The position numbers were made by a program, and so were the translations under genes. Of a stretch of 64,000 nt of DNA, positions 27,959 to 39,365 are shown one piece after another. The notes under the pieces were generated by a model. That model worked only from the letters and a program-made list of their open reading frames with translations. It was not told where the DNA came from and did no database searches. This DNA is from Myxococcales bacterium (GTDB lineage Bacteria > Myxococcota_A > Polyangia > Haliangiales > Haliangiaceae), in assembly GCA_016706545.1 (NCBI GenBank), contig JADJJK010000009.1, positions 169,193 to 233,192 on the forward strand, in the 5' to 3' direction. Within the stretch, counting starts at the first letter, position 1. The number at the start of each line of letters is the position of its first letter.

Positions 27959-29680
27959 GTGAGCGAGTCCAGCGGTGACCCGGGAGATCTGCCCGGCGCG
28001 ACCCAGGCCGCGGCGCCGGGCGCGGGCGGCGGGCCGGCGCCGCTGGCGTCACCTGCCCAGGCCGCCTCGACGGCGCGGGCGGTCTCGACGTCGTGGCTCC
28101 CTCGCGCGCTGGTGATCTCCGCGCTGCTCCACGCGCTGGTCTGGGCCATCGGGGCGGTCGTCTCGTCGGGCGGCCTGCGCTCGGCGCCGGTCGAGACCGT
28201 GGACATCGAGCTCGCGCCGCCGCCGCCCAAGGCCGAGACCTTGCCCCAGGAGCGTCCGCCAGCCAGCGAGGCGGCCAGCGAGGCTGCTGCTGCTGCAAAG
28301 GCCCAGGAGGAGGGCGTGCCGCTGCTCGCCGACGCTGGGCCCGACGCGGCGCCCGATGCTGGGCCCGACGCCGCGCCGGATGCTGGGCCCGACGCCCGTC
28401 CGCGCAAGAAGCCCGACGCTGGGCCCGACGCGAGCGACGCGAGCGACGCGAGCGACGCGGCAACCGATGCGTCGACCCTCGCGTCCGACGCGGCTGCCGC
28501 CGACGCGCGCGACGGCGGCGTCGTCGATGGTGGCGACGGCTCCCCGGCTGACGCCGCGTCGGGCGCAGACCCCGACGCTGGCGCCGCGGTGGCCCAGGGC
28601 TCGCCTGCTCGCGATGGCGGCGCCGTCGGCGACGGCGCCGCGCTGGCCGCCACGGACGGCGGCGCCATCGGAGACGGCGGCGCGGTGGTGGCGTTCGATC
28701 CGGAGGCCGGGCTCGGCGACACCCCGACCTCCGCCGGCACCGCTTCGAACCTGCTGTCGTACTTCCCCAAGGGGCACCTGGTCACCGCCTTGATCCGCTT
28801 CGATCGACTGCGCGGCACGCGCTGGGCGAAGGACGCCGAGCGGCTGCTCGCGCCGATGCCCGACTACCGCTCGCTGTTTGGCGTGCGCGACGCTCGCCTG
28901 GTGGAGCGCTTTGACACGCTGGTCATCTCGTCGCCGCGCCCGCGCGACCCCACCGCGACCACGCTGGCGGCCCGCAGCGCGATGTCTCGCCGCGAGCTGC
29001 GAGCGTACTTCTCCCAGCAGGGCACCTCGATCGACTGGTCGCCGGTCAAGGGCGGCGCGCTCGGTCTTCGCAGCGGCGCGCGCCAGCTCATCGGAGATTC
29101 GCGAGTGGTGCTCTCCCCCTCGCCGAGCTGGTTCTTCTTGGCGCCGCCTGCCGACCTGGCGGGCCTGACCGCGCCGGCGGCGGGCGAGGTTGACACGATC
29201 GTCGCCACCGCCAAGCTGCCGCCATGGCTCGCGCGCGCGCAGGCCATCGACGCGGAGGCGGGCACGCCGTGGGGTCCGGCGCTGATCGTCACCGTCACCG
29301 CCACCCGCGCGCGCTGGAAGATCCCGGAGCTGGGGCTGGGGGTGACCTCCATCCCGGCGCCGGAGCGCGGCACCCTGGCGATGGAGCTGGTCAAGCAAGG
29401 CTGGGTGGTGCGCGGCAACGTCAAGCTGGCCAGCGACGCCGACGCGGAGGAGCTGGTCACCGCCATCGAGACCGTGCGCCAGCGCATCGCCGACAGCACG
29501 CTCCTTCAGACCGTGCTCAGGCGCGCCAACGCCTACAACGCGGTGCAGGGCCTCAGCGTCAAGCGCACCGGCTCGCGCGTGGCCTACGCGACCTCGATCT
29601 CCATCAAGGACGCGCAGATCTTGATGGCGCTGGCCATCGCGGGCCTCGAGGACTACTTCGGCGGCGCGCCGGCGCCGTAG
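27959..29680 (+). CDS. Single-pass membrane protein with long Asp/Ala/Gly-rich linker
   Basis: About 573 residues from GTG 27959, which follows AGGA at a normal distance; ATG 27923 would add 12 residues and has no ribosome site. One membrane helix (about 45-65, ALVISALLHALVWAIGAVV) resembles a TonB-like N-terminus. A 150-residue low-complexity linker follows, with DAGPDAAP repeats and runs of DASDASD. The C-terminal domain (about 265-570) starts at SNLLSYFPKGHLVTALIRFDRLRGT and contains KLPPWLARAQ and VYATSISI-like beta strands. This conserved domain is of unknown function and is probably periplasmic. Confidence 0.7.
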   Translation: MSESSGDPGDLPGATQAAAPGAGGGPAPLASPAQAASTARAVSTSWLPRALVISALLHALVWAIGAVVSSGGLRSAPVETVDIELAPPPPKAETLPQERPPASEAASEAAAAAKAQEEGVPLLADAGPDAAPDAGPDAAPDAGPDARPRKKPDAGPDASDASDASDAATDASTLASDAAAADARDGGVVDGGDGSPADAASGADPDAGAAVAQGSPARDGGAVGDGAALAATDGGAIGDGGAVVAFDPEAGLGDTPTSAGTASNLLSYFPKGHLVTALIRFDRLRGTRWAKDAERLLAPMPDYRSLFGVRDARLVERFDTLVISSPRPRDPTATTLAARSAMSRRELRAYFSQQGTSIDWSPVKGGALGLRSGARQLIGDSRVVLSPSPSWFFLAPPADLAGLTAPAAGEVDTIVATAKLPPWLARAQAIDAEAGTPWGPALIVTVTATRARWKIPELGLGVTSIPAPERGTLAMELVKQGWVVRGNVKLASDADAEELVTAIETVRQRIADSTLLQTVLRRANAYNAVQGLSVKRTGSRVAYATSISIKDAQILMALAIAGLEDYFGGAPAP

Positions 29681-29737
29681 GCCCAAGGCCAGTCCGCGCT
29701 CGCGCGCGGCGAGCCCGCGCTCTACACTGATGCCCTG

Positions 29738-31042
29738 ATGGTCGCGGTCCCCTTGGTCTCGTTCGGGTGCAAGCTGGCGGCGTCGCGGCGCCGCGCGCTG
29801 CGCTGCGCGGCCGTGGGGAGCGCCTGGGCCGCGTGGCTGCTGGCGGCCGGCGTAGGATGCGGTGATGACGCGCCGCCGCGCGCCCTCCGCTTCCGCAAGA
29901 TCACGTTGACCGAGTCGTTCCACGCCGAGTCCGCGGCGCTCGGCGATCTCGACCGCGACGGCAGCACCGATGTCGTGGTGGGCCCGTACTGGTACGCCGG
30001 CCCGGCCTTCCAGCGGCGCTACCCGATCTATCCCGCGGTGGATTTCGATCCGCTCGCGTACTCGAACAACTTCATGACCGAGGTGGCTGACGTGGATGGC
30101 GATGGCTGGCTTGACGTCCTGGTCAACCAGTGGCCCGGCGAGGCGGTGAGCTGGTTTCGCAACCCCGGCGCTGGCGGCGTCCACGCGGCGGCGCCGTGGC
30201 CGCGCCACCTGGTGCACCCGGCGGTGGACAACGAGTCCCCGGCGCTCTGGCCCCTCGCGGGGGTCGGCGCCGGCGCCGCGCTGCTCTTTCACACGGGAGG
30301 CGCGGTGGGCGTGGCGGTGCCCGGACCGAGCCCGTCGACGGAGCCGTGGACCTTCTGCCCCTTGTCGGCGCGGGAGGGGCTGGGGCAGTACACGCATGGG
30401 CTTGGCGCCGGCGACGTCAACGGCGACGGCCGGCCAGACGTGCTGATGGCGAGCGCGTGGTGGGAGCAGCCGGCCGACGCGCAGCCAGGCGTCGGCTGCG
30501 CGCCCGCCTTGTGGCGCAAGCACCCGCAGGCGTTCGGCGCCGGTGGTGCGCAGATGCATGCCTACGACGTGGACGGCGATGGCGACGGCGACGTGATCAC
30601 CAGCCTGGCGGCGCATGGCCATGGGCTGTCCTGGTTCGAGCAGACGCAAGAGGACGGGGCCCTGGCCTTCGTGGAGCATCCGATCTTGCCGGCGCAGCCC
30701 GAAGCCAGCCTCGACGGGGTGCAGTTCTCGCAGCTCCACGCGCTGGCGCTGGTCGACGTGGATGGAGATGGCCTCAAGGATCTGGTCACCGGCAAGCGCT
30801 TCTGGGCGCACGGACCGCACGGCGACGCCGATCCGTCAGGCGCCCCGGTCCTCTACTGGTTCCAGCTCACCCGCTCGGGCGCGGGCGCCGGTGGGGTCCG
30901 CTACCTGCCGCATCTCATAGATGACGCCTCCGGGGTGGGCACGCAGCTCGCGGTGGGCGATGTCTCGGGGGACGGCCGACCGGACGTGGTCATCGGCAAC
31001 AAGCGCGGGGCCTTCGTGTTCGTGCAGCTCGCCCCACGCTAG
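29738..31042 (+). CDS. Secreted FG-GAP/VCBS-repeat lipoprotein
   Basis: A 434-residue protein. A long signal sequence ends in LAAGVGC (lipobox). The mature part has at least five repeats with the FG-GAP/VCBS pattern: GDLDRDGSTDVVVG, DVDGDGWLDVLV, DVNGDGRPDVLMA, DVDGDGDGDVIT, DVDGDGLKDLVTG and DVSGDGRPDVVIG. These form the blades of a calcium-binding beta-propeller as in integrin alpha chains. It is probably a surface-exposed binding protein; no enzyme motif is visible. Confidence 0.88.
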   Translation: MVAVPLVSFGCKLAASRRRALRCAAVGSAWAAWLLAAGVGCGDDAPPRALRFRKITLTESFHAESAALGDLDRDGSTDVVVGPYWYAGPAFQRRYPIYPAVDFDPLAYSNNFMTEVADVDGDGWLDVLVNQWPGEAVSWFRNPGAGGVHAAAPWPRHLVHPAVDNESPALWPLAGVGAGAALLFHTGGAVGVAVPGPSPSTEPWTFCPLSAREGLGQYTHGLGAGDVNGDGRPDVLMASAWWEQPADAQPGVGCAPALWRKHPQAFGAGGAQMHAYDVDGDGDGDVITSLAAHGHGLSWFEQTQEDGALAFVEHPILPAQPEASLDGVQFSQLHALALVDVDGDGLKDLVTGKRFWAHGPHGDADPSGAPVLYWFQLTRSGAGAGGVRYLPHLIDDASGVGTQLAVGDVSGDGRPDVVIGNKRGAFVFVQLAPR

Positions 31043-31104
31043 ACCGTCGCCCGGCCAAAGCACGCCAAGCCGCCGCGCCTGTCCGGCGCGAGCTGGAGGC
31101 CAGC

Positions 31105-31416
31105 ATGCAGCACTCCGAATATCGCACCGAGTTCGCGCGCAAGTACGTCGCAGAGGGCCAGCAGGAAGGCCGGCAAGAGGGTTGGCAGGAAGGCCGGCAG
31201 GAAGGCCGGCAAGAGGGCCGGCAAGAAGGTCGGCAAGGCGCGGCGATCGAGCTGGCTCGCGCCAAGCTCGGCGACCTCACGGCGCAGGAGGAGGCTGCGG
31301 TGACGCGGGTGACGGAGCCGGAGCGCCTCACCGCGCTCATCCTCGCGCTGGGCCTGGCCCGCGATGCGCAGGAAGCTCGGGCCGCGCTGTCGCTGCACAC
31401 CGGCGCGCCACGCTGA
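31105..31416 (+). CDS. Short remnant of an Rpn/PD-(D/E)XK-type protein with EGRQ repeats
   Basis: A 103-residue open frame. It starts MQHSEYRTEFARKYVAEGQQ and runs into several copies of EG(R/W)Q, then a helical tail (ELARAKLGDLTAQEEAAVTRV). The pattern FARKYVxEGxxEGxxEG is typical of the C-terminal part of Rpn-like (PD-(D/E)XK) recombination-promoting nucleases. The nuclease core, which would come first, is absent, and only 62 bp separate this frame from the previous gene. It is therefore likely a truncated or decayed copy. Confidence 0.5.
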   Translation: MQHSEYRTEFARKYVAEGQQEGRQEGWQEGRQEGRQEGRQEGRQGAAIELARAKLGDLTAQEEAAVTRVTEPERLTALILALGLARDAQEARAALSLHTGAPR

Positions 31417-31506
31417 CGGCGCTCACGCCGCGCGCCAGGGCGCCTGCCCGCAAACGAGGAAAGCAACCGACACGGGGCAAGTGCGCTTTCCGATCCGTGC
31501 GAGCGC

Positions 31507-32028
31507 TCAGAGCACCCAGCGCAGGTTGATGACCGGCGAGTTGTTGTCGCGGCACTCGTAGCCTGCGGTGAGCCAGGTCTTCCCCTCGTTGAGCTTGCCG
31601 ATCACGCAGGTCAGGCCGCCGTCGTCAAAGGTCGTGAGCACCGAGCCATCCCCTTGCAGCACGCGGACCTGGGCGTTGGCGGCGGGCTCTGGCACCTGAC
31701 AGGGGTTGCTGCCGGGGATGGAGAAGTAGCAGCGCCATGGGTCTGCGGTGTTGACCTGGGTGAAGATCAAGGAGCCGTTCCAGGCATACAGCGTGTCTCC
31801 GGCGATGGTGGTGGGCGTGGTGGTTGCGGTGAAGGTAGCGACGACATCCCAGGCGCCGGTGCGCTGATTCTTGGCCTGCACCCGCAGCGTGGTGCCGGCG
31901 ATGCTCGCGTACCCGCTCAGGGCCAGGGGATCTGACGGCTTGATCCGTTGCTGGTCGGTGGGGCTGACCACGCAGCTCGCCGCCAGGGCGAGCCACAGCA
32001 CCGTGAGGGAGATCTTGGAGATGCGCAT
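31507..32028 (-). CDS. Small secreted lipoprotein of unknown function
   Basis: A 173-residue protein with a ribosome site (AAAGGACC) before ATG 32028. The signal peptide ends in LALAASC (lipobox). The mature part is beta-rich with Thr/Asn-rich strands (GTTLRVQAKNQRTGAWDVVATFT) and four Cys. No family is recognised. A 27-bp palindrome lies 44 bp upstream of the start. Confidence 0.65.
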   Translation of the reverse strand: MRISKISLTVLWLALAASCVVSPTDQQRIKPSDPLALSGYASIAGTTLRVQAKNQRTGAWDVVATFTATTTPTTIAGDTLYAWNGSLIFTQVNTADPWRCYFSIPGSNPCQVPEPAANAQVRVLQGDGSVLTTFDDGGLTCVIGKLNEGKTWLTAGYECRDNNSPVINLRWVL

Positions 32029-32071
32029 GTTGGGGTCCTTTCACGCGAGCGACGCGCGCGCTGCGCGGCGA

Positions 32072-32098
32072 CCCGCTCGTCTCTAGAGACGCAGCGGG
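32072..32098. promoter_or_regulatory. Long palindrome upstream of the lipoprotein gene
   Basis: CGTCTCTAGAGACG (32078-32091) is a perfect palindrome, and it is flanked by CCCGCT (32072-32077) and AGCGGG (32093-32098) with one extra base. The whole 27-bp element lies 44-70 bp before the minus-strand lipoprotein start and 114 bp before the divergent peptidase gene, so it could be a shared operator or a hairpin. Confidence 0.4.
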
Positions 32099-32211
32099 CG
32101 ACCTTTCTTCCCGGTGCTTTTTTGTCATCCCCGCGCCTTCGAACGCCTTGGCCGCGCTGGTTCCCGCCCCGGGAGCGGGCCTTGCGGGGAGCCGCGCGGT
32201 ACGCTGTCCGG

Positions 32212-34269
32212 GTGAACGGAACGGAACAACTGCAAGCGCTCCTGGCGCCCTGGGGCGGCGCCCATGGCGGTTTCCCTCGCTTCAAAGGGGTCGACGCCGA
32301 GGTCCTGCGCGCGGCCCTGCACGAAGGGATGCGGCTGACGCGCGCCGAGATCGCCGCCATCGCCAACCAGGAGGCGCCGGCGACCTTCGACAACACGATC
32401 GCCGCGCTGGAGGACTCGGGCCGCGCCTTTGGCCGGGTGACGGCGGTGTTCGGCATCTACCGCTCGACGATGAACGACGCGGCCATGCAGCAGCTTGAGG
32501 AGGAGATGGCGCCGATCCTCTCGGCGTTCTCCGACGAGATCACGCAGAACGCCAAGCTGTTCGCGCGGATCTCATCGGTCCACGCTGCGCGGCACGGCGC
32601 GGCGCTCGACGCCGAGCAGCTCCGGCTGGTGGAGGTGGTGTATCAGCGCTACGCGCGGCACGGCGCGGCGCTGGCGCCCGAGGGCAAGGCGCGGCTGGCG
32701 GAGATCAACGCGCGCCTGGCGTCGCTCTACACGCGCTTCTCGCAGAACGTCCTGGCGGATGAAGAGGGCCAGCTCCTGGTGCTCGAGCACCAGGACGACC
32801 TCGCGGGGCTGCCCGACAGCTTGATCGCCGGCGCGCGCGAGACCGCGGCGGCCAAGCAGCTCGCGGGCAAGTGGGCGATCGGCAACACCCGCTCGGCGAT
32901 GGAGCCGTTTCTCACCTTCGCGGCGCGCCGGGACCTGCGCGAGCGCGGCTGGCGCATGTGGGTGGGGCGCGGCGAGCAGCCCGGCGATCATGACAACCGC
33001 CCCGTCATCACCGAGATCCTGCGCTTGCGGCAAGAGAAGGCAGGGCTGCTCGGCTTCCCGAGCCACGCGCACTGGATCATCAGCGACAACATGGCCAAGG
33101 ATCCGGCCACCGCGATGGCGCTCTTGCAGAAGGTGTGGCCAGCGGCGGTGGCGCAGGTGAAGGTGGACGTGGCGCAGATGCAGCAGCTCGCCGAGGCCGA
33201 TGCCCCCGGCCTTCGCCTGGAGCCGTGGGACTATCGCTACTATGCAGAGCGCTTGCGCCAGGCCAAGTACGCGCTGGACCAGAACGAGATCAAGGCGTAC
33301 CTGGTGCTCGAGCAGATCTGCGCCGCCATGATGTGGGCGGCCGAGCAGCTCTACGGGCTGTCCTTCGTGCAGGTCGCTGATGTGCCGGTGGTCCACCCCG
33401 AAGTCACGGTGTACGAGGTCAAGCGAGGGGCCGACCACGTGGGCCTGTGGTACTTCGATCCGTACACGCGCGACGGCAAGATCTCCGGCGCCTGGATGAG
33501 CGAGTACCGCACGCAAGAGCGCTTCCGCGACGCGCTGGCGCCGATCGTCTCCAACAACTCCAACTTCGTGCGCGCCGAAGGGGCGGTGCTGATCTCGTGG
33601 GACGACGCGCGGACCCTGTTCCACGAGATGGGGCATGCGCTGCACGGTCTCCTGTCCAGCGTGCGGTATCCAACGCTCGCGGGCACCAACGTCAAGCGCG
33701 ACTTCGTGGAGCTCCCGAGCCAGCTCAACGAGCACTGGCTGCACACGCCCGAGCTGCTGGGCCGGTTTGCCCGCCACCACCAGACCGGCGAGCCCATGCC
33801 CTCCGAGCTCGTGGCCAAGCTCGAGCGTGCCAAGCACGCCAACGAGGGCTTCCGCACGGTCGAGTATCTGTCCGCCGCGATCTACGACCTGGCGATCCAC
33901 ACCGCTCCGGCGGCCGAGGGGATCGATCCCATCGCGTTCGAGGCGCACCTGATGCAAGAGATCGGCATGCCGCCCCAGATCGTGATGCGACATCGCCCGC
34001 CGCAGTTCTCGCACATCTTCTCCAACGACGAGTACTCCGCCGGGTACTATGCGTACCTGTGGGCGGACACCCTGACCGCCGACGCGGCGGAGGCGTTCTC
34101 CGAGGCGGGCAGCTTCTATGATGCGGCCACCGCCAGGGCGCTGCGCGAGCAGATCATGAGCGTCGGCAACACCGTCGATCCGGAGCTGGCCTATCGCGCG
34201 TTTCGCGGCCGGGCCGCGGACAGCGACGCGCTGATGCGCGACCGAGGCTTCGCGCCCGCTCGCTCGTGA
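32212..34269 (+). CDS. dcp: Peptidyl-dipeptidase Dcp, M3-family zinc metallopeptidase
   Basis: A 685-residue protein from GTG 32212, the usual length for Dcp or oligopeptidase A. The zinc site is FHEMGHALHGLLS with His471, Glu472 and His475; the third ligand Glu lies in VELPSQLNEHW. Other family blocks are RPVITEILRLRQEKAGLLGFPSHAHW and the C-terminal DEYSAGYYAYLWADTLTADAAEAFSE. M3 dipeptidases remove C-terminal dipeptides from short peptides in the cytoplasm or periplasm. No signal peptide is seen, so a cytoplasmic location is likely. It appears to be a single-gene unit. Confidence 0.95.
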   Translation: MNGTEQLQALLAPWGGAHGGFPRFKGVDAEVLRAALHEGMRLTRAEIAAIANQEAPATFDNTIAALEDSGRAFGRVTAVFGIYRSTMNDAAMQQLEEEMAPILSAFSDEITQNAKLFARISSVHAARHGAALDAEQLRLVEVVYQRYARHGAALAPEGKARLAEINARLASLYTRFSQNVLADEEGQLLVLEHQDDLAGLPDSLIAGARETAAAKQLAGKWAIGNTRSAMEPFLTFAARRDLRERGWRMWVGRGEQPGDHDNRPVITEILRLRQEKAGLLGFPSHAHWIISDNMAKDPATAMALLQKVWPAAVAQVKVDVAQMQQLAEADAPGLRLEPWDYRYYAERLRQAKYALDQNEIKAYLVLEQICAAMMWAAEQLYGLSFVQVADVPVVHPEVTVYEVKRGADHVGLWYFDPYTRDGKISGAWMSEYRTQERFRDALAPIVSNNSNFVRAEGAVLISWDDARTLFHEMGHALHGLLSSVRYPTLAGTNVKRDFVELPSQLNEHWLHTPELLGRFARHHQTGEPMPSELVAKLERAKHANEGFRTVEYLSAAIYDLAIHTAPAAEGIDPIAFEAHLMQEIGMPPQIVMRHRPPQFSHIFSNDEYSAGYYAYLWADTLTADAAEAFSEAGSFYDAATARALREQIMSVGNTVDPELAYRAFRGRAADSDALMRDRGFAPARS

Positions 34270-34370
34270 CGCGCCCGCGCCAGGTGTGCGGAGTTCTCTG
34301 AGCTGCGGGTCAGTCGATCCCCCACCTCCCCTTCCGCTTGAAGGAGCGCCCTGCCGGTCGAATCCGAGAT

Positions 34371-34398
34371 CCAGACGGCGAAGAGCTTCGTCGTCTGG
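34371..34398. promoter_or_regulatory. Near-perfect palindrome upstream of the FIST gene
   Basis: CCAGACGGCGAAG (34371-34383) and CTTCGTCGTCTGG (34386-34398) match at 12 of 13 pairs around two bases. The element is 70 bp upstream of the FIST gene start and could be an operator. Nothing else is seen in the 200-bp gap. Confidence 0.4.
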
Positions 34399-34468
34399 CG
34401 ATCTTGCCCGCCGTTCGCGTTCTGCGAGCGCCGCGCTGGCCGCAGGCGTGCCGTCCACGGAGTCGCTC

Positions 34469-35599
34469 ATGAACGTACAGTCCTTGCGCTGGCAAGAGGG
34501 CCGCTGGGAACACGAGGGAGCCCCGCTCCGCTCGGCGACGCTGGTGCTCTACTTCGGCGCGCCCGCGGTGCTGGCCTCCAGCAGCGCGGTCGAAGATCTC
34601 CGTCAACGCTACCCCGGCGCCCGCGTGGTGGGCTGCAGCACCGGTGGCGAGATCCTGGCCGACGAGGCGCTGGACGAGAGCGCGGTGGCGGCGGCGGTGC
34701 AGTTCGAGGGCACCACCGTGCAGGTGGCGAGTGAGCACGTCGAGGTTGGCGCGGACTCCGAGCAGGTGGGCGCGGCGCTGGGCGCCAAGCTCGCCGGTCC
34801 AAGCCTCCGCTGCGTGTTCGTGCTCTCGGATGGCACGCGGATAAACGGCAGCGCGCTGGTGCGTGGCCTGCGCCAGTCGCTGGGCGACGACGTGGTGATC
34901 ACCGGCGGCCTGGCTGGCGATGGCGCGCGCTTTGGCGCCACGCTGGTGGGCGCGGACGGCGCGCCGGCGGTGGGCAACGTGGTGGCGGTGGGGTTTCAAG
35001 GCGCCGCGCTCCGGGTTGGTCACGGCAGCGTGGGCGGCTGGGAGCCCTTTGGGCCGCAGCGGGCGATAACGCGCGCCAGAGACAACGTGCTCTACGAGGT
35101 CGACGGTGAGCCCGCGCTGGCGCTGTACAAGCGCTACCTTGGCAAGGACGCGGCCGGCCTGCCGGGCAGCGCGCTGCACTTTCCGCTCAGCATCCGGCGC
35201 AGCGGCGAGGCCGAGGTGGACCTGGTTCGCACGGTGCTCAGCGTGGACGAAGCGGCGCAGAGCATGACCTTCGCTGGCGACATGCCGGAGGGCGCGGTGG
35301 TGCAGCTCATGCGCGGCAGCATGGCGCGGCTGGTGTCCGGGGCGCGCGAGGCGGCGGGGCAGGCCCGGCGAGAGCACGGCGGTACGCTGGCGGTGCTGGT
35401 GAGCTGCATCGGCCGCAAGCTGCTGATGGGGCAACGCGCCTCCGACGAGGTGGAGGCGGTGGCCACCACGCTGGGGCCCGGCGCGGTGACGATGGGGTTC
35501 TATTCCTATGGCGAGTTCTCGCCACACGCCGCCACCGGCCAGTGCGAGCTGCACAACCAGACGATGACGATCACCACCTTCGCTGAGCACGCGGCGTGA
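34469..35599 (+). CDS. FIST-domain sensory protein
   Basis: A 376-residue protein from ATG 34469. It has FIST-N (about 25-215), with GARVVGCSTGGEI and GDDVVITGGLAGDGARF, and FIST-C (about 220-360), with LALYKRYLG, ALHFPLSI and GFYSYGEFSPHAATGQCELHNQTMTI (motif at about 345-370). FIST domains sense small ligands such as amino acids. The gene is 28 bp upstream of a hybrid histidine kinase and is its likely ligand-binding partner. Confidence 0.92.
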   Translation: MNVQSLRWQEGRWEHEGAPLRSATLVLYFGAPAVLASSSAVEDLRQRYPGARVVGCSTGGEILADEALDESAVAAAVQFEGTTVQVASEHVEVGADSEQVGAALGAKLAGPSLRCVFVLSDGTRINGSALVRGLRQSLGDDVVITGGLAGDGARFGATLVGADGAPAVGNVVAVGFQGAALRVGHGSVGGWEPFGPQRAITRARDNVLYEVDGEPALALYKRYLGKDAAGLPGSALHFPLSIRRSGEAEVDLVRTVLSVDEAAQSMTFAGDMPEGAVVQLMRGSMARLVSGAREAAGQARREHGGTLAVLVSCIGRKLLMGQRASDEVEAVATTLGPGAVTMGFYSYGEFSPHAATGQCELHNQTMTITTFAEHAA

Positions 35600-35627
35600 G
35601 CTGTCGTCGTCGCGCCCTCCGAGCGTC

Positions 35628-38279
<2,652 letters not shown>

Positions 38280-38407
38280 CCGTTGCAGGCCGCCGGCGCC
38301 GCTTCGCGCTGTAAGCGCGGCGTTCGGCGCTGTAAGCGCGGCGCGCGCGGCTCGTTGACTGGGCATGGCGCCGAGGCCGCATCGGCCCTGCGCGGCGGCG
38401 GGCTCGT

Positions 38408-38433
38408 AGGCTTCTGCGCGCGTGCAGAAGCCT
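38408..38433. other. Perfect hairpin between histidine kinase and lipoprotein gene
   Basis: AGGCTTCTGC (38408-38417) and GCAGAAGCCT (38424-38433) pair perfectly around six bases. It lies in a 204-bp gap, 50 bp before the lipoprotein start. It could end the kinase transcript, although no T-run follows, or act in the lipoprotein leader. The same gap holds two copies of GCTGTAAGCGCGGCG near 38308 and 38328. Confidence 0.4.
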
Positions 38434-38483
38434 GGCTCCTGCGCGGCTCCTGCTTGGCCCTCTCTTCGAAAGGATCTTCCGTC

Positions 38484-39302
38484 ATGGTTGCACTGGCGCG
38501 ACTGCGCTCCTGGGCTCTTCTCCTCGTGGTGCTGCCCCTCTTCGCGTGCGGGTGGCGCTCGTCGTCGTCGCGGAGCGCCACGGTGGCGGACGCGGTCGCG
38601 TCGCCGCACGTCGCCGCGTCGCTGGGCGAGCGGTCAGAGCCGCCGGCCGATCGGCCAGGGCTTGGAACCCGGTGGGGAGAGGAGGTGCGCGCGCCCGTGT
38701 CGTTCACGCCGTTTGTCCGCGCCTCGGCCGAGCCGTGGACCGTGGCCACGCTGCGCTACAATGACGAGGAGGGCGCCGCCGCCGTCGCGGGCTATCTGGC
38801 CGCCGTCGCGCCGTCGCTGGAGCTGCCGTTTGGCGGTGGGGCGCTGCGCGTCGGGCTCCTGGGCCAGGATGGCGGAGTGTTGCCGGGCGTGCCGCTCTCC
38901 CACAGCGCGCTGGTGATCGGGGAGGCGGGCGAGCGCTATCGCATCCTCGTGCGCAACGCCTCTTCGGCGCGCATGGAGCTGGTGGTCTCGGTGGACGGGC
39001 TCGACGTCATCGACGGCAAGCCCGCCGATCCTGCGCGTCGCGGCTACCTGATCGATGGCCATGGCGAGCTGGTGATCGACGGCTTTCGCACCTCGGATGA
39101 AGGGGTGGCGGCCTTTCGCTTCGGCGAGGTCCGCGACTCGTACGCCGCGCGCACCGACGCGATGTCGGGGGACCAGAACGTCGGCGTCATCGGGGTCGCC
39201 GCGTTCCTCGAGCGCGGCTCGCGCTGGAGCCGCGAGGAGCTGCGCCGGCGTGAGCTCGCGGATCCGTTCCCGGGCCGGGGCTACGCGGCGCCGCCGCGTT
39301 GA
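38484..39302 (+). CDS. Secreted lipoprotein of unknown function
   Basis: A 272-residue protein from ATG 38484, with GAAAGGATC as ribosome site. The signal peptide ends in VLPLFAC (lipobox). The mature domain has ALRVGLLGQDGGVLPGVPLSHS, YRILVRNASSARMELVVSVDGLDVIDGKPA and YAARTDAMSGDQNVGVIGVAAF, beta-rich blocks that recur in proteins of Myxococcota and other Proteobacteria, but I cannot name a function. A tandem repeat begins exactly at the stop codon. Confidence 0.75.
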   Translation: MVALARLRSWALLLVVLPLFACGWRSSSSRSATVADAVASPHVAASLGERSEPPADRPGLGTRWGEEVRAPVSFTPFVRASAEPWTVATLRYNDEEGAAAVAGYLAAVAPSLELPFGGGALRVGLLGQDGGVLPGVPLSHSALVIGEAGERYRILVRNASSARMELVVSVDGLDVIDGKPADPARRGYLIDGHGELVIDGFRTSDEGVAAFRFGEVRDSYAARTDAMSGDQNVGVIGVAAFLERGSRWSREELRRRELADPFPGRGYAAPPR

Positions 39303-39348
39303 GCGCGTTGAGCGCTGACGCGCGTTGAGCGCTGACGCGCGTTGACGC
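39296..39348. repeat. Tandem repeat that includes the lipoprotein stop codon
   Basis: GCGTTGAGC occurs at 39296-39304, which contains the TGA stop at 39300-39302, and again at 39305-39313. A 17-bp unit (GCGTTGAGCGCTGACGC) is repeated at 39305-39321 and 39322-39338, and a partial copy runs to 39348. Every copy contains TGA. Confidence 0.85.
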
Positions 39349-39365
39349 GCGCGGCGTAGCTCGCG

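Noticed and set aside
28049..30820. 923-codon minus-strand open frame across the linker protein and FG-GAP gene
   Set aside because: It is antisense to two genes with recognisable domains and consists of low-complexity Arg/Ala/His sequence.
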